This document shows positions 16,615-26,257 of a stretch of 64,000 bases of DNA, piece after piece (the first letter of the stretch is position 1; each line of letters opens with the position of its first letter). The translations under genes were made by a program, and so were the position numbers. The notes under the pieces were generated by a model, which made no database searches, had not been told where the DNA came from, and saw only the letters and a program-made list of their open reading frames with translations. Source of the stretch: Arthrobacter nitroguajacolicus_D (GTDB lineage: Bacteria > Actinomycetota > Actinomycetes > Actinomycetales > Micrococcaceae); assembly GCF_031455195.1 (NCBI RefSeq), contig NZ_JAVDSH010000001.1, positions 620,001 to 684,000 on the forward strand, in the 5' to 3' direction.

Positions 16615-16959
16615 ACAGCGCCGGATTGGTTACCGCTGGAACCTGCGAGCCCTGATGAATAAGCGGAACCTGTGAAAACCACCGAATTGATGCCTCTTCT
16701 GAAGTCTCGTGGCATTAACCTCTCCGAAAGCCAGGTTTAACTGTTGGTCACGGCCACACCGGCGCGCATTTCGGCCAGAACGTTCGGAGCTTTCTGCGAC
16801 ATTCCGGACTGCACCCCCAACGACCTGTTCGAGCCATTCGTTGAGATGCGCGCCGCGCCGACAGCGAACGCCCCGAAACGCAGAGAAGACCTCGGCATCC
16901 AATTAGGCAACCCCATCGCACAACGGGTCCGACTCATCACACCTGGGGATGGTGAGTAG
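16607..16959 (+). pseudogene. XRE-type regulator of the integrase module, broken
   Basis: The readable pieces (IGYRWNLRALMNKRNL, then KTTELMPLLKSRGINLSESQV, then FGAFCDIPDCTPNDLFEPFV) match the small XRE-family regulators that directly follow this integrase type in actinobacteria. A missing base near 16674 shifts the frame and a TAA at 16738-16740 replaces the residue after SQV. The ATG overlaps the integrase end, reflecting the original coupling. Confidence 0.7.
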
Positions 16960-17530
16960 GACCCGATCCGCTGGCCAGTCCTCTGCGGCCGCGGCGGCCA
17001 GCACCACCAAACCGTCGTGTGTTGGCCCGACGGCGGAGTCTGCGGCTGCTGCTATCAGCAGGCCAAACGCACCCGCGGCGTCCGCAAATGCGGCCACGAA
17101 GGCGTCCTGCCCGGAAATATTGATGAGTGGCCGGCATACCGCAACTGCTCGGGCATCCGGCGTAATATCGACTGCGAGGGCTGCGGCGCCGAAGACGAAC
17201 TCTACAGCGGTGGACGCTGCTGGACCTGCGTCCTCTTAGACGTCGTAGACAACCTGATTATCAACCCGGCCACGGGATCCATGGCCAAGGAACTGATTCC
17301 GCTGGCAGCTGCACTGAAGTCAATAAATCGGGCCAACAGCGGCATGACCTGGATCCGGCAAAAGCACCTCACGGCCTGACTTCGTAACCTCGCTACCGCA
17401 CCTAAAATCAGCCACGACACCTTTGACAACCTGCCTGAATCACGCACCCGCGAATACGTCTGCGAGCTCCTCATCGAACACGGGGTGCTCCCCAACGTAA
17501 TGCTTTTCTCATGCGATACGACAGCGGGCC
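16950..17530 (+). pseudogene. Zinc-ribbon protein of the integrase module, broken
   Basis: A cysteine-rich frame from 16984 shows repeated C-x2-C pairs (CGRGG, GVCGCC, CEGCGAEDELY, CWTC) and the conserved tail SGMTWIRQKHL...LRNLATAPKISHDTFDNLPE...LLIEHGVLP. A TGA at 17377-17379 interrupts it in frame, and the 5' end is unclear. This is the third gene of the common actinobacterial integrase/XRE/zinc-ribbon trio; all three copies here are dead. Confidence 0.65.
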
Positions 17531-17576
17531 GCGCAAGCCTTAGATCGCGTCAGCGACGGCGACCACCATCGCCGCA

Positions 17577-18791
17577 GTGCTGTTCGTCGTGTTGCTGCTG
17601 CGCACAATCACACGTTGGATCGCCCACGCTGCCCTCGCCGGTGGGTTAGGAGCTCTGCTCGGAATTCTTCCCGTGTGGCTAGCCACGGACGTCTTCAACG
17701 TCTTTGGCATCCGATTCAACACAATTGCAGTTCTGTGGGTCTCGGCGCTGTGTGGCTCCTTGGCCCTCGCGGCTCTGAACTTCCGCCACAGCAAACTCTG
17801 GCGAAAAATAACGGCCGCTATCTCCTTAGTTGTCTTTGTGGTGACGGCTGGACTGGGCATCAACGCCGACATCGGACTAAACCGCACGCTTGGATCGCTG
17901 ATGGGCATATCAACCGCCAAAGAAATTAGACTCCCGGAGATAACAAGTCCGTCAGCCGTGCCCGCTGGACCGCTCTGGACCGACTGGAGCCCCCCGTCGG
18001 ACATGCCTGATAAGGGACTCCAAGGAAAGAAGCACGTCCCCGCAACAGTCTCCGGATTTGTTGCCCGTGACGCGGGGATTTACCTGCCGCCTGCCGCGCA
18101 AGTAACCAACCCGCCGCAGCTGCCACTGGTCATCATGCTCATGGGACAACCCGGCAACCCCGACCCCGCAGACATCGCATCAGTTCTGGACGGATTCGCC
18201 GGAAAGAACAAAGGACTGGCACCAATCGTGATCGTTGCCGATCAGATCGGCCCCGGCCAAAACGACACCGGCTGCCTGGACACAGACCGGTACGGCAACG
18301 TGGAAACGTACATCATCAAAGACGTCGTGAACTACGCCAAAAGCCAGCTAAACATCCTCCAAGAGCCGAAATACTGGACGATCGCCGGATATTCCAACGG
18401 CGGTCAGTGCGCTGTATCCCTCGGAGCCAAACACCAGAACGTTTTCGGGAACATCCTCAGCATCTCCGGCGAGGAATTCCCCGGAGCCGAAAACCCCAAA
18501 GCAACTCTCAACGACCTCTTCAACGGAAACCAAGCCGCCTACGACGCGCAAAAACCGACGCATCTTCTAACCAAAACCAGATTCAAAGACACCACCGCCG
18601 TTTTTACCGTCGGTGCGAACGACACCCCCTACAAACCAGCAGCCCAAAAGCTATACCAGGCAGCCACACAATCGGGGATGGCAACGGCATACCAAGAAGT
18701 CCCCAATGCAGGACACTTCGCAGACGCGCTCCAAGGAGGGCTCATCAAAGGATTCGATACTCTGTACCCACGCTTGGGACTAATCCCCTAA
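17577..18791 (+). CDS. Membrane-anchored alpha/beta hydrolase (esterase D-like)
   Basis: Three N-terminal membrane helices (about 2-34, 45-66 and 78-95) precede an extracytoplasmic alpha/beta hydrolase domain. The nucleophile elbow is GYSNGG with Ser273; His380 in NAGHF is the likely catalytic histidine. The domain resembles the esterase D/mycolyltransferase-like group of surface esterases, so a cell-envelope acyl substrate is plausible. The reading frame opens only at a stop at 17541, within the tail of the wrecked zinc-ribbon gene, and the GTG at 17577 falls inside the first helix. The true N-terminus was therefore probably lost when the two loci were joined. Confidence 0.7.
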   Translation: MLFVVLLLRTITRWIAHAALAGGLGALLGILPVWLATDVFNVFGIRFNTIAVLWVSALCGSLALAALNFRHSKLWRKITAAISLVVFVVTAGLGINADIGLNRTLGSLMGISTAKEIRLPEITSPSAVPAGPLWTDWSPPSDMPDKGLQGKKHVPATVSGFVARDAGIYLPPAAQVTNPPQLPLVIMLMGQPGNPDPADIASVLDGFAGKNKGLAPIVIVADQIGPGQNDTGCLDTDRYGNVETYIIKDVVNYAKSQLNILQEPKYWTIAGYSNGGQCAVSLGAKHQNVFGNILSISGEEFPGAENPKATLNDLFNGNQAAYDAQKPTHLLTKTRFKDTTAVFTVGANDTPYKPAAQKLYQAATQSGMATAYQEVPNAGHFADALQGGLIKGFDTLYPRLGLIP

Positions 18792-18866
18792 CTCAAGCCC
18801 TCACAGATTCCCAGCTCTGTCGAGCCTCACGGAAACCAACATTGCTCAAGAGCGCATTCGCCCGCC

Positions 18867-19364
18867 TCAAGCAAGGCGGAACAGATAGATGAAGACGCTC
18901 TCGGGCTGACGTTGGCCGGAGCCGATGAACATGGTTCTGTTGATCCAGTTGTAGGGACCTTCCACCTCGGCTGTGAGTCTTGGGCAGCAACGGAAATAGA
19001 TGTTGTTGGCGTCCACCTTCCCTCCGTCCATCAGGGCCGCAAGATCGGCGGGTGAACCTGTCCTTATGGCATGATTCTCCACCAAAATACGATGCCCGTC
19101 CGTGAGCTCCAGAATGTAGCTCGCTGAGAGATAGGCTAGGTCTTCGCTTGGGTACTGCTGGAAGTCAGCTCCGGCGCTAAGGATCCGTCCCGAGAAGGCT
19201 GGTCCGAAGACTCTTCCGCCCCGGATGGGGACCACCTTGCGGATGCCGTCGACGGTCTTCCCGATGGTCACTGGTTCGTCTACGTCCACCTCAAGGGTGG
19301 CCACATAGTGGAGTCCGGGCGCTTCCGGCGCCTCGAGCGAGGCTGGTTCAGACGAATCGTTCAT
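18867..19364 (-). CDS. DUF3237 family protein
   Basis: The 165-residue protein follows the DUF3237 pattern: an N-terminal strand with FVDVDEP-like spacing, GGRVFGPAFSGRILSAGADFQ near residues 49-69, and a C-terminal YNWINRTMFIGSGQR motif. The family is a small beta-barrel found in catabolic operons, with no settled reaction. It is the last gene of the amidase-like operon, and its ATG overlaps the stop of the upstream dimethylformamidase-like gene (ATGA). It may handle a product or intermediate of the same pathway; that is inference. Confidence 0.8.
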   Translation of the reverse strand: MNDSSEPASLEAPEAPGLHYVATLEVDVDEPVTIGKTVDGIRKVVPIRGGRVFGPAFSGRILSAGADFQQYPSEDLAYLSASYILELTDGHRILVENHAIRTGSPADLAALMDGGKVDANNIYFRCCPRLTAEVEGPYNWINRTMFIGSGQRQPESVFIYLFRLA

Positions 19365-21064
19365 GCGTGCCTGCCCTGGATGTCCCGAACGCGTACTTTG
19401 TTGCGTGCCATGAAGCGGTCCAGAACGTTGGTGGTGATTCTCTCAGTGAAGGGATCGCGACCGATCAGCCCGTTGACCCATTCTGTACTCCCTGCGGTGA
19501 ACACCTCTCCCAATCCACGCTTGAAGGTGGCCACCATGGCCGCACCCCTTACAGTTCCTGTTTGGTACTCAGGCGGATTGCCCGCATATGCCTCCGCGAG
19601 AAGATTGGTGACCTCATTCACCGGCGCGCCGATGGGAACCTTTCCGTCCCACCGATCCTCCGCCCCGAACACGGCAGGTGTCATCGCCAGAATCTCCAAG
19701 TTGGTTGGCGCTCCACCTTCGCCCGTCGGGTACGGTAGACCCTTACGGAACGTGTAGTCCACGCCGTCGACCTCAAAAGCGGCTATGCAGATCGGCGCGC
19801 CGCCAAAAACATCCCCGTAGTACAGATCTGTGCCCTCCAGCGCCCAATGCTCGGGGCGGTACACCGTGAACCCTCCGCTGGCACGGGGGGAGGCTGAACC
19901 ATAACGGATGTAGGAGCCGGCGACTCCGCTGAGGCCCATGGTTTCAGCCCCCGGTCGTCCGATCGGTTCCCAGTCCCACATGGTGGTCACCCGGCGGATG
20001 TCCGTTTCAATATACGGGTCCGCGAATGGCATCTTGTAGCACGTCTGGGTGGTGGCATTCCCATCCAGACGGACCTGCCAGACGTAATTGCCGGCAAATC
20101 GTGCCAGCCGCCCGCCTTGGTCAACGAACGCGTCCACATGGTCCCGCATTTCCCACGTCCAGTATTCGTCGTGCCCCACAATCACGACGCACTCGTACCC
20201 GTCCAATTCTGCGGCATTCCGGTGCAGCCGACTCTGCGTCGTATGCCCCACCGTGTACCCCTGTTGTTCGGCCCATACAGTGAACGGCCGTTCGTAGGTT
20301 GCCCAACCCGCGTCGGCGTGGTGTCGGCTATATCCATTGTGCCAAGCCCACTCATAGGCTTCGTGGCGTGGTATCCACCCCGGGCCAGGCGTGTCGGTGT
20401 GGATGTTCCGCGGAGCGCCCTCCGGCTTTCTCAACATGCCCCGGGCCAGTGGACGCTGGGATGATGAGAATGGCGACGGAACGTCGTTTTGGTGCCCATC
20501 TTCCCGCCCACGGTAATGGTTCCCTCCACCCCAGTCGTTGTAGGCCAACAAGGTACTTGTGGTGTGGAGTAGAAGGAAATCAACGTCCGATGGTGAGTCC
20601 GGCCGCACAATAAAGAAGCCCTCATGCTCCTTGGCGCGCCCGTCGGCGGAGGCAGTCAGAATCACCAGGTAGAAACCCGGCTCCCAGTCCCGTCCAAGTT
20701 CGAACTTGAGGGTGTCTTCCCAACCGCAACCACGCTCGTAGGGTTCCGGCAGGGTCGTCTGTACTTGCCCCGGAATGCCATGCCGCTCGTAAACTGTGAC
20801 AGGCCGGGACCCATCCTTTACTATGCGTATGTTGAAATTCTGCGCCGTCGTATGGACCTTCAGGCCCACCGTCTCCCCCCGTGCGTAGTCGAACGAGTCC
20901 GCGTAGCACCACAGCTCCAGCTCCTGGCCCAGTCCGGGGACTTCAACCAGACCTCCGGGACGAGACCACGCCATATCTGCGGCTTGTCCTGATGAGGGTG
21001 TCGTTGTGGGGTCTTGGATACACCGGCTACGGTTGGGAGCGTGCGGGGCAGCGTCTGTTGACAT
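19361..21064 (-). CDS. N,N-dimethylformamidase large-subunit-like protein (copy 1)
   Basis: The 567-residue protein has an N-terminal beta-sandwich (to about 150) and a C-terminal domain of the DMFase beta-subunit type. Conserved blocks include LAYNDWGGGNHYRG, SSQRPLARGMLRKPEGAPR, VVIVGHDEYWTWEMRD and GGRLARFAGNYVWQVRL. Characterised DMFases use a mononuclear iron held by two tyrosines and one glutamate; GHDEYWT and the nearby Tyr-rich blocks are candidate contributors, but I cannot assign ligands without alignment. No small alpha subunit gene is present. AAAGGAAAG precedes the ATG. Exactly the same length as copy 2. The substrate is probably an amide, but it is unknown. Confidence 0.8.
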   Translation of the reverse strand: MSTDAAPHAPNRSRCIQDPTTTPSSGQAADMAWSRPGGLVEVPGLGQELELWCYADSFDYARGETVGLKVHTTAQNFNIRIVKDGSRPVTVYERHGIPGQVQTTLPEPYERGCGWEDTLKFELGRDWEPGFYLVILTASADGRAKEHEGFFIVRPDSPSDVDFLLLHTTSTLLAYNDWGGGNHYRGREDGHQNDVPSPFSSSQRPLARGMLRKPEGAPRNIHTDTPGPGWIPRHEAYEWAWHNGYSRHHADAGWATYERPFTVWAEQQGYTVGHTTQSRLHRNAAELDGYECVVIVGHDEYWTWEMRDHVDAFVDQGGRLARFAGNYVWQVRLDGNATTQTCYKMPFADPYIETDIRRVTTMWDWEPIGRPGAETMGLSGVAGSYIRYGSASPRASGGFTVYRPEHWALEGTDLYYGDVFGGAPICIAAFEVDGVDYTFRKGLPYPTGEGGAPTNLEILAMTPAVFGAEDRWDGKVPIGAPVNEVTNLLAEAYAGNPPEYQTGTVRGAAMVATFKRGLGEVFTAGSTEWVNGLIGRDPFTERITTNVLDRFMARNKVRVRDIQGRHA

Positions 21065-21093
21065 TGACTTTCCTTTGACTGGTTGCAGGCGTA

Positions 21094-21477
21094 CTACGGC
21101 TTGTGCTTAGTATCGGGAACAATGCCGACAAAGATCTTCCGAGCGGGTTCAAGAGTGTGCCAGATTCCGCTGAAACCGGCAGGAATAACAAAAGCCTCGC
21201 CTGAGCCGAACTCGCGGCGGAGTCCAGCGGTGTCCTCTACAGCTACCCTCCCCTCCTGAATGACGCACACTTCGTGGTAGGGCCAGTTGTCAATGCGGAC
21301 CCAGCCGGGTTGACCTTCCCAGGCAGCTACCTGCGAACGTGTATTGGAAAGCGGCGCGTGGTGCTCCGCCTCCGACCATTCGCCGGAGGAATCGGAATAC
21401 AACGAAGAATCGGGCACCACGGAAACGCCCCGTCCTTCAAGGAGTACGTGGATCTGGTGAATGGAAGAGCTTTGCAT
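21094..21477 (-). CDS. Cupin domain protein
   Basis: A 127-residue single-domain cupin. The C-terminal half (EAFVIPAGFSGIWHTLEPARKIFVGI) resembles the DUF861/ureidoglycine-aminohydrolase-type cupins, and the EVCVIQEGRVAVED strand forms the first cupin motif. It lies between the two DMFase-like genes with gaps of 11 and 29 bases, so it is co-transcribed with them. AGGAG stands eight bases before the ATG. It could be a metal-dependent accessory enzyme or a sensor of the pathway substrate. Confidence 0.75.
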   Translation of the reverse strand: MQSSSIHQIHVLLEGRGVSVVPDSSLYSDSSGEWSEAEHHAPLSNTRSQVAAWEGQPGWVRIDNWPYHEVCVIQEGRVAVEDTAGLRREFGSGEAFVIPAGFSGIWHTLEPARKIFVGIVPDTKHKP

Positions 21478-21488
21478 GTGGGTATCTC

Positions 21489-23192
21489 CTAGGCTGTTGT
21501 CTTCGAGAAAGTTGTTGCATTTTGGTCGTCGCTGCCCGTGCTGGTTTCGATGAAGCGGTTAAGGACGGTGCGGGTGATCTGCTCCGTGAAGGGGTCTGAG
21601 AGACGCAACCCGTTCACCCACTCGGTACTTCCGGCTGTGAAAACCTCTCCCAACCCCCGCGTGAAGGTGGCAATCATTCCGGCCCCGTAGCATTCGCCCA
21701 TGAAGCGCTCAGGCAGGTCGTCGCCGTAGATCGCTGCAATCGCGTCAAGGAATTCGGTTACTGGCGCTCCGAGGGGCACTGCGCCGTCCCATTCGTCCTC
21801 TTCGCCCAATGTTGCCGGGGTCATCGCAATGATCTGCAGAGTCTCAGGAGCTCCGTCGACGAACGTCGGTTCAGGCATTCCCTTTCGGAAAGTGAAATCC
21901 ACGCCGTCCAATTCAAAGGCTGCGATGTTGAAGGGGGCAGCGCCGAAAACGTCCCCGTAGTGCAGATCTGTATCCGCAAAGGCCCAGTGACGTGGTCGGT
22001 AAACGGTGAAACCACCAGAGGAACGAGGGGCAGCCGCGCCGTAGCGGTTATAGCAGCCGCCGAGTCCGGTCAGGCCGAAGGTGCGTGCGGCCGGCCTCCC
22101 CACAACCGGCGCATCCCAGGCCGTGGTCACGCGCGAAGGCTGCGACGCGGTGAGGGGATCCTCTTGCGGGGTCCGGTAGCAGACCTGGGTTTGTCCGTTG
22201 TCCTCCAATCGCACCTGCCACAAGAAGTTCCCACCAAACCTGGCCAGGCGTCCGCCCCTGTCCACGTATCCCTCGGCGGCGTCCCTCATCTCGTGCGTCC
22301 AGTATTCGTCGTGGCCCACCACGACGCCACAAGAGTATGGGTCCAGAACGTGGGGATCTTCATGGAGATCGTGTTGAGTGAGGTAGTCCAATTCGAACCC
22401 CTCCTTCTCGGCCCAGCGAACGAAGTGACGCTCGTACGTTCCCCAGAAGGCGTCGGCGTAGTGCCGGGAGTATCCATGCGCATGGGCGTACTCGTATGCA
22501 GGGTGCCTCGGCACATATCCAGGGCCAGGGGTGCTGGGGTTGGAACTGCGTGGCGCTCCCTCCGGCTGACGCAGCATTCCCCGGGCGATGGGACGTTGCG
22601 TTGAGGAAAGAGCTGACGGTACATCTTCCCAAGGGTCATCACCAAGCCCTCGGTAGTGGTTTCCCCCTCCCCAATCGTTGTAGGCGAGCATCGTGCTGGT
22701 GGTCAGGATCAACGCCAGAGGCGCAGGTTCAGAAGAGCGGGACCTTTTGATAACCGCAAAATGTTCTCTTTCATGCACGCGTCCTTCGTGCTCGTATTTC
22801 ATGATCAGCAGATAGAACCCCGGTTTCCAATGATCGGAAACAGGTACCGTTACCGCTACCGGCCAACCGCAGCCAACTGCATATGCGTTGGCCGGCGTTG
22901 GGTGTGCCGCTCCCTCAAGGTTCCCGCTGCTCCAGACCATCTCCTGGTGGATTCCGTCCCGTACGAGCGTCAGGGTGTATGACGCGACAGTGGAGTGGGT
23001 ATGGATGTTGATTGTTTCACCGGGAAAGTAGGAAAAGCGGTCTGTGTAGCACCAGCCTTCAGCCGTTCCCGCTACCCCGGAGGGACGTTCAACTGCGAAA
23101 CCCGGAATTGACCACGCCATACGGGGTCCCTTCTGCGGGGCATCGATGGCGGTTCGACTGTCGGGGTAGGAGGGGATTTCCATCCGGATCAC
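21489..23192 (-). CDS. N,N-dimethylformamidase large-subunit-like protein (copy 2)
   Basis: This 567-residue paralogue of the gene at 19361-21064 shares the blocks LAYNDWGGGNHYRG, STQRPIARGMLRQPEGAPR, VVVGHDEYWTHEMRD and GGRLARFGGNFLWQVRL. It uses a GTG start that overlaps the permease stop (GTGA), giving tight coupling. The two copies are clearly similar but far from identical, so they are an old duplication and may form a heteromer or act on different substrates. Family knowledge: the DMFase large subunit carries the iron site. The reaction here is inferred to be hydrolysis of an amide or formamide. Confidence 0.8.
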   Translation of the reverse strand: MIRMEIPSYPDSRTAIDAPQKGPRMAWSIPGFAVERPSGVAGTAEGWCYTDRFSYFPGETINIHTHSTVASYTLTLVRDGIHQEMVWSSGNLEGAAHPTPANAYAVGCGWPVAVTVPVSDHWKPGFYLLIMKYEHEGRVHEREHFAVIKRSRSSEPAPLALILTTSTMLAYNDWGGGNHYRGLGDDPWEDVPSALSSTQRPIARGMLRQPEGAPRSSNPSTPGPGYVPRHPAYEYAHAHGYSRHYADAFWGTYERHFVRWAEKEGFELDYLTQHDLHEDPHVLDPYSCGVVVGHDEYWTHEMRDAAEGYVDRGGRLARFGGNFLWQVRLEDNGQTQVCYRTPQEDPLTASQPSRVTTAWDAPVVGRPAARTFGLTGLGGCYNRYGAAAPRSSGGFTVYRPRHWAFADTDLHYGDVFGAAPFNIAAFELDGVDFTFRKGMPEPTFVDGAPETLQIIAMTPATLGEEDEWDGAVPLGAPVTEFLDAIAAIYGDDLPERFMGECYGAGMIATFTRGLGEVFTAGSTEWVNGLRLSDPFTEQITRTVLNRFIETSTGSDDQNATTFSKTTA

Positions 23193-24613
23193 GCTGGTAC
23201 TTCCATTTCGCTGGTGGTACGGGTCTTAGCATTGCGGCCCGTGGCGAGGCCGATGATGATGGCGAGCATCAAAGGAACGCAGATTAGGACGTTGCCCACG
23301 GGGCCCAAAGCAGTCAGGAGATTCAACTGAGTCAGAATGAGGAGCAGAACGAAGGTCATGACTATTGCGGATAACACGGGCGCGATCAGCCGATTCCAGA
23401 GCCGTTCCTGGTGCCGGGCCTTCCGGAGGTAGACCACAGCGGAGATGGACGTTGCGATCTGCAGAAGAAGCACGGCAAGGATGGTGGGGGTGTTTGTCCA
23501 GAGAACTACTTGCTTGTACGGATCGAGCCCGATGAGGGCGAAAGCGATGATCGCTACAACAGTTATCGTGGTTTGTACGACGGCGGCCTGGCCGGGGCTG
23601 CCGGTGCGGGCGTCAACCCGGGCGAGGCGTGTAGGCATGAGACCGTCGCGGGCCATGGAGAACAGGTAGCGGGTTCCTGCGTTTTGCAGAGCGAGAACGC
23701 CGGCAATGAAGCTGGTTACCACCAGCAGCTGCATGATGGATGTCATAGCTCCGCCAAGATAGCCGGTGTTCACGTCAAATACGATGGTCGAAAGGTCTCC
23801 GGAGAGGGCTTGGTCGAGATTTTTCGGTCCTATGGCCATGAGAATGATCCATGACATGAAGACGTAGATGATCGTCAGAAGTGCGACGGCAAGATAGGTC
23901 GCCTTGGGAACTGTTGTACGTGGTGCTTTCACTTCCTCGCCGTAGACGGCTGTTTGCTCGAAGCCTACGTAGACCAGAAACGAGAGGACCAGGAGCGAGC
24001 CCAGTTTAGGGATGTCCCAAGTGGCCGGATCCAGTGCAGTGAAACTGAACCCATTGGGCCCTCCCTGCATTAAGACAGCTACAGCTAAGGCAAAGAGGAT
24101 GGCGATTTCCGCAAGGAGAAGGACGCTAAGGACGCGGGCGCCGATATTAACCTGAAAGTAAGAAAGCGTACCGGTGGCGAGTCCGATGACCACCGCGCTG
24201 ATGCCCCAATGGACAGAAAGTCCAAGAAATTGCTGCAGGGCATTCGAAGCGAACAGTCCGGCTGCCGCGCAGAAGCCCATCTGACCCAGCGTGTAGGCCG
24301 TATAGGCGAGCAAGGCCGCTCCGGAACCGGCCGTCGGTCCCAGACCTTTACGTATGTAGGCCGAGAACGCACCCGCGTTCTGCACATATCGGCTCATGGT
24401 GGTGAAACCCACGGAAAACAATAGGTACACAAGTCCGGCTATCAGGTAACCAAGAGGTGCAAGTTCTCCACCGACCATGTAGGCGATGGGGGCAAAGCCT
24501 GCCAGCACCGTGAGCGGAGCCGCTGCGGCCAAAACGAAAAAGACAAGATGCCGGGTGGAAATGGTGCCGCTGCGAAGCTTCGGCACTGTTTGGTTCTGAG
24601 TTGTCCCTGTCAT
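23189..24613 (-). CDS. APC-superfamily amino acid/polyamine permease
   Basis: The 474-residue protein has about twelve membrane helices and the APC N-terminal pattern (TRHLVFFVLAAAAPLTVLAGFAP, then GAFSAYIRKGLG near residues 84-95). It also has the GFEQTAVYGEEVKAPRTTVPKAT block typical of amino acid/amine permeases. It is the first gene of the operon with the dimethylformamidase-like proteins, so it probably imports their substrate. AAAGG precedes the ATG. The gene faces the divergent PucR-type regulator across 165 bases. Confidence 0.85.
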   Translation of the reverse strand: MTGTTQNQTVPKLRSGTISTRHLVFFVLAAAAPLTVLAGFAPIAYMVGGELAPLGYLIAGLVYLLFSVGFTTMSRYVQNAGAFSAYIRKGLGPTAGSGAALLAYTAYTLGQMGFCAAAGLFASNALQQFLGLSVHWGISAVVIGLATGTLSYFQVNIGARVLSVLLLAEIAILFALAVAVLMQGGPNGFSFTALDPATWDIPKLGSLLVLSFLVYVGFEQTAVYGEEVKAPRTTVPKATYLAVALLTIIYVFMSWIILMAIGPKNLDQALSGDLSTIVFDVNTGYLGGAMTSIMQLLVVTSFIAGVLALQNAGTRYLFSMARDGLMPTRLARVDARTGSPGQAAVVQTTITVVAIIAFALIGLDPYKQVVLWTNTPTILAVLLLQIATSISAVVYLRKARHQERLWNRLIAPVLSAIVMTFVLLLILTQLNLLTALGPVGNVLICVPLMLAIIIGLATGRNAKTRTTSEMEVPA

Positions 24614-24731
24614 GGTGACCTTTCAGACGTCGGATGGCCGTGATGAGCCGTTGGGAGTCGCGCTGGCTTCACTACAACCGCCCGGCGCTCCCCTAATTTA
24701 TGAGGTGATCCACCTAACGACAATCGCCGAT

Positions 24732-24766
24732 CCGTACAGTCGATGAACTCTATCTGTACAGATGGG
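24732..24766. promoter_or_regulatory. Repeated GTACAG sites in the permease-PucR intergenic region
   Basis: Two related elements, CCGTACAGTCGATG and CTGTACAGATGGG, lie 20 bases apart just upstream of the regulator start. CTGTACAG is itself a palindrome. They are candidate operator halves for the PucR-type protein. Confidence 0.3.
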
Positions 24767-24778
24767 CGATACTGAGAT

Positions 24779-26257
24779 GTGGGAATTACATATCAGTCCC
24801 TTCGGGACGGCCATTTGGCACTAACCATCGCGTCATCTGAAGCGGTATCGAAAAGAGGCAAGGAAGTCACCGGTGCTGTGGCCTCGGACTCTCTGAGCCC
24901 TGGTCTACTGCTCGACGGCGGTGAACTACTTCTCACCGAAGGGAGCATGCTCACTCCTGAAACCTATTGCGCTTATGTCGAAGAAGTCAGTGCAGGCGGG
25001 GCGTCGATCCTGGTGCTGCGCATCGGGAAGGACATGCCATTCAGCGCAATTCCTCCAGATCTTATTTCGGCCTGCAATGCAGCCGACGTGACCCTTGCAA
25101 GTGTCGCGTCGGATGTATCGTCCAGTACCGTAGTGCGCGCGGTCTACATGGCTCTCGCTTCAGAACAGCGCTTGGCCCTTCAGGCGTCAGTGGACCTGTT
25201 TGCAGTGATTTCTGCAGCAGTCGGCAGAGGTGAAGGCGTATCGGGAATAGTGGCCGCGTGGAAGAAGCAAACGGGAGTGCCGGTTCTGGTAGCTGACATG
25301 TTAGGCCGTGTCCTTGCCGGAAGCGCGAACGATCTCGACATCGACCCCACTCTCCTCCCCGAACTGGCTCTGCAATCACACAAGCCGCGGACCCCGATCC
25401 GCATTCCTGATGCGGACGTGACCATTACCGCACTCGGTTCTCCCAAGCCTAGAGGCCTACTCATTGCGGGGACATCTCCCATGGTCCCCGTTGATCTGGC
25501 CGCACTGACGTCCTTCCTGGGACTCGAACTCGAACGCCTCTGGCTGGCAGACGAGCCCTCAAGGCAACGCCGGGCTGAAGTTGTCGGGGCCGTCCTGAGC
25601 GCTCGCACTGAAGCTGCAGCCAGATCCAAACTCCGAAGTGCAGGACTTGCCGACAAGCTGTATCACGTCGTCGTCGTGGATCCAGGCGGGGAGGACATCA
25701 CCCAGTTGGTGGCCGAAGCAGCCCTCCTGTTCCGTGGCGGCATGGCCCGGATCCAAGGACGTTACGTTGAAATCATTGTTGGGCACGAAGATCCGGTGCT
25801 TGCCAGTCTCGAGAGACTTCTGCACCCGCTGGCGGCAGGAGTCGGTGCCATGGTGACACCAGGTCATCTTGCTGTCTCACGCACCCAGGCCTTGGCCGCA
25901 GTCCATGCAAGTGCCGTGGCTGGACGGCCCATTACGTTCAACCAAGGAATCATTTTTGACTGGCTTGCCGACACGGTAGATGCGGTAGAGGCCCTTGCCT
26001 TCTCGGACGCCATTCTGGCTCCCATAGAAGCAGGAGACCCCGAAGGCATACTGCTCGCGACCCTGAGGACCTGGATGGAGGAAAACTGTTCCCTGCAGGG
26101 AACCTGCGAACGGATGAACATACACAGACACACTCTCCGCGCCCGCCTGCGGAAAATCGAGGCCCAGCTCGGTCAGCCACTCGAGGCCCTCCAGACGCGG
26201 ACGGAACTGTGGCTTGCCATTAACATCAGACCAATTACTCGCTGGCCCGAGGTTTGA
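24779..26257 (+). CDS. PucR-family transcriptional regulator
   Basis: The 492-residue protein has an N-terminal PucR-type ligand domain (about 1-125), a central GAF-like/GGDEF-related region, and a C-terminal helix-turn-helix (about 425-480). The latter reads LRTWMEENCSLQGTCERMNIHRHTLRARLRKIE, the PucR/CdaR HTH_30 signature. Such regulators activate nitrogen- and purine-related catabolic genes in response to pathway metabolites. It is divergent from the permease/amidase operon and is its likely regulator, which fits a nitrogen-containing substrate. It uses a GTG start. Confidence 0.85.
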   Translation: MGITYQSLRDGHLALTIASSEAVSKRGKEVTGAVASDSLSPGLLLDGGELLLTEGSMLTPETYCAYVEEVSAGGASILVLRIGKDMPFSAIPPDLISACNAADVTLASVASDVSSSTVVRAVYMALASEQRLALQASVDLFAVISAAVGRGEGVSGIVAAWKKQTGVPVLVADMLGRVLAGSANDLDIDPTLLPELALQSHKPRTPIRIPDADVTITALGSPKPRGLLIAGTSPMVPVDLAALTSFLGLELERLWLADEPSRQRRAEVVGAVLSARTEAAARSKLRSAGLADKLYHVVVVDPGGEDITQLVAEAALLFRGGMARIQGRYVEIIVGHEDPVLASLERLLHPLAAGVGAMVTPGHLAVSRTQALAAVHASAVAGRPITFNQGIIFDWLADTVDAVEALAFSDAILAPIEAGDPEGILLATLRTWMEENCSLQGTCERMNIHRHTLRARLRKIEAQLGQPLEALQTRTELWLAINIRPITRWPEV

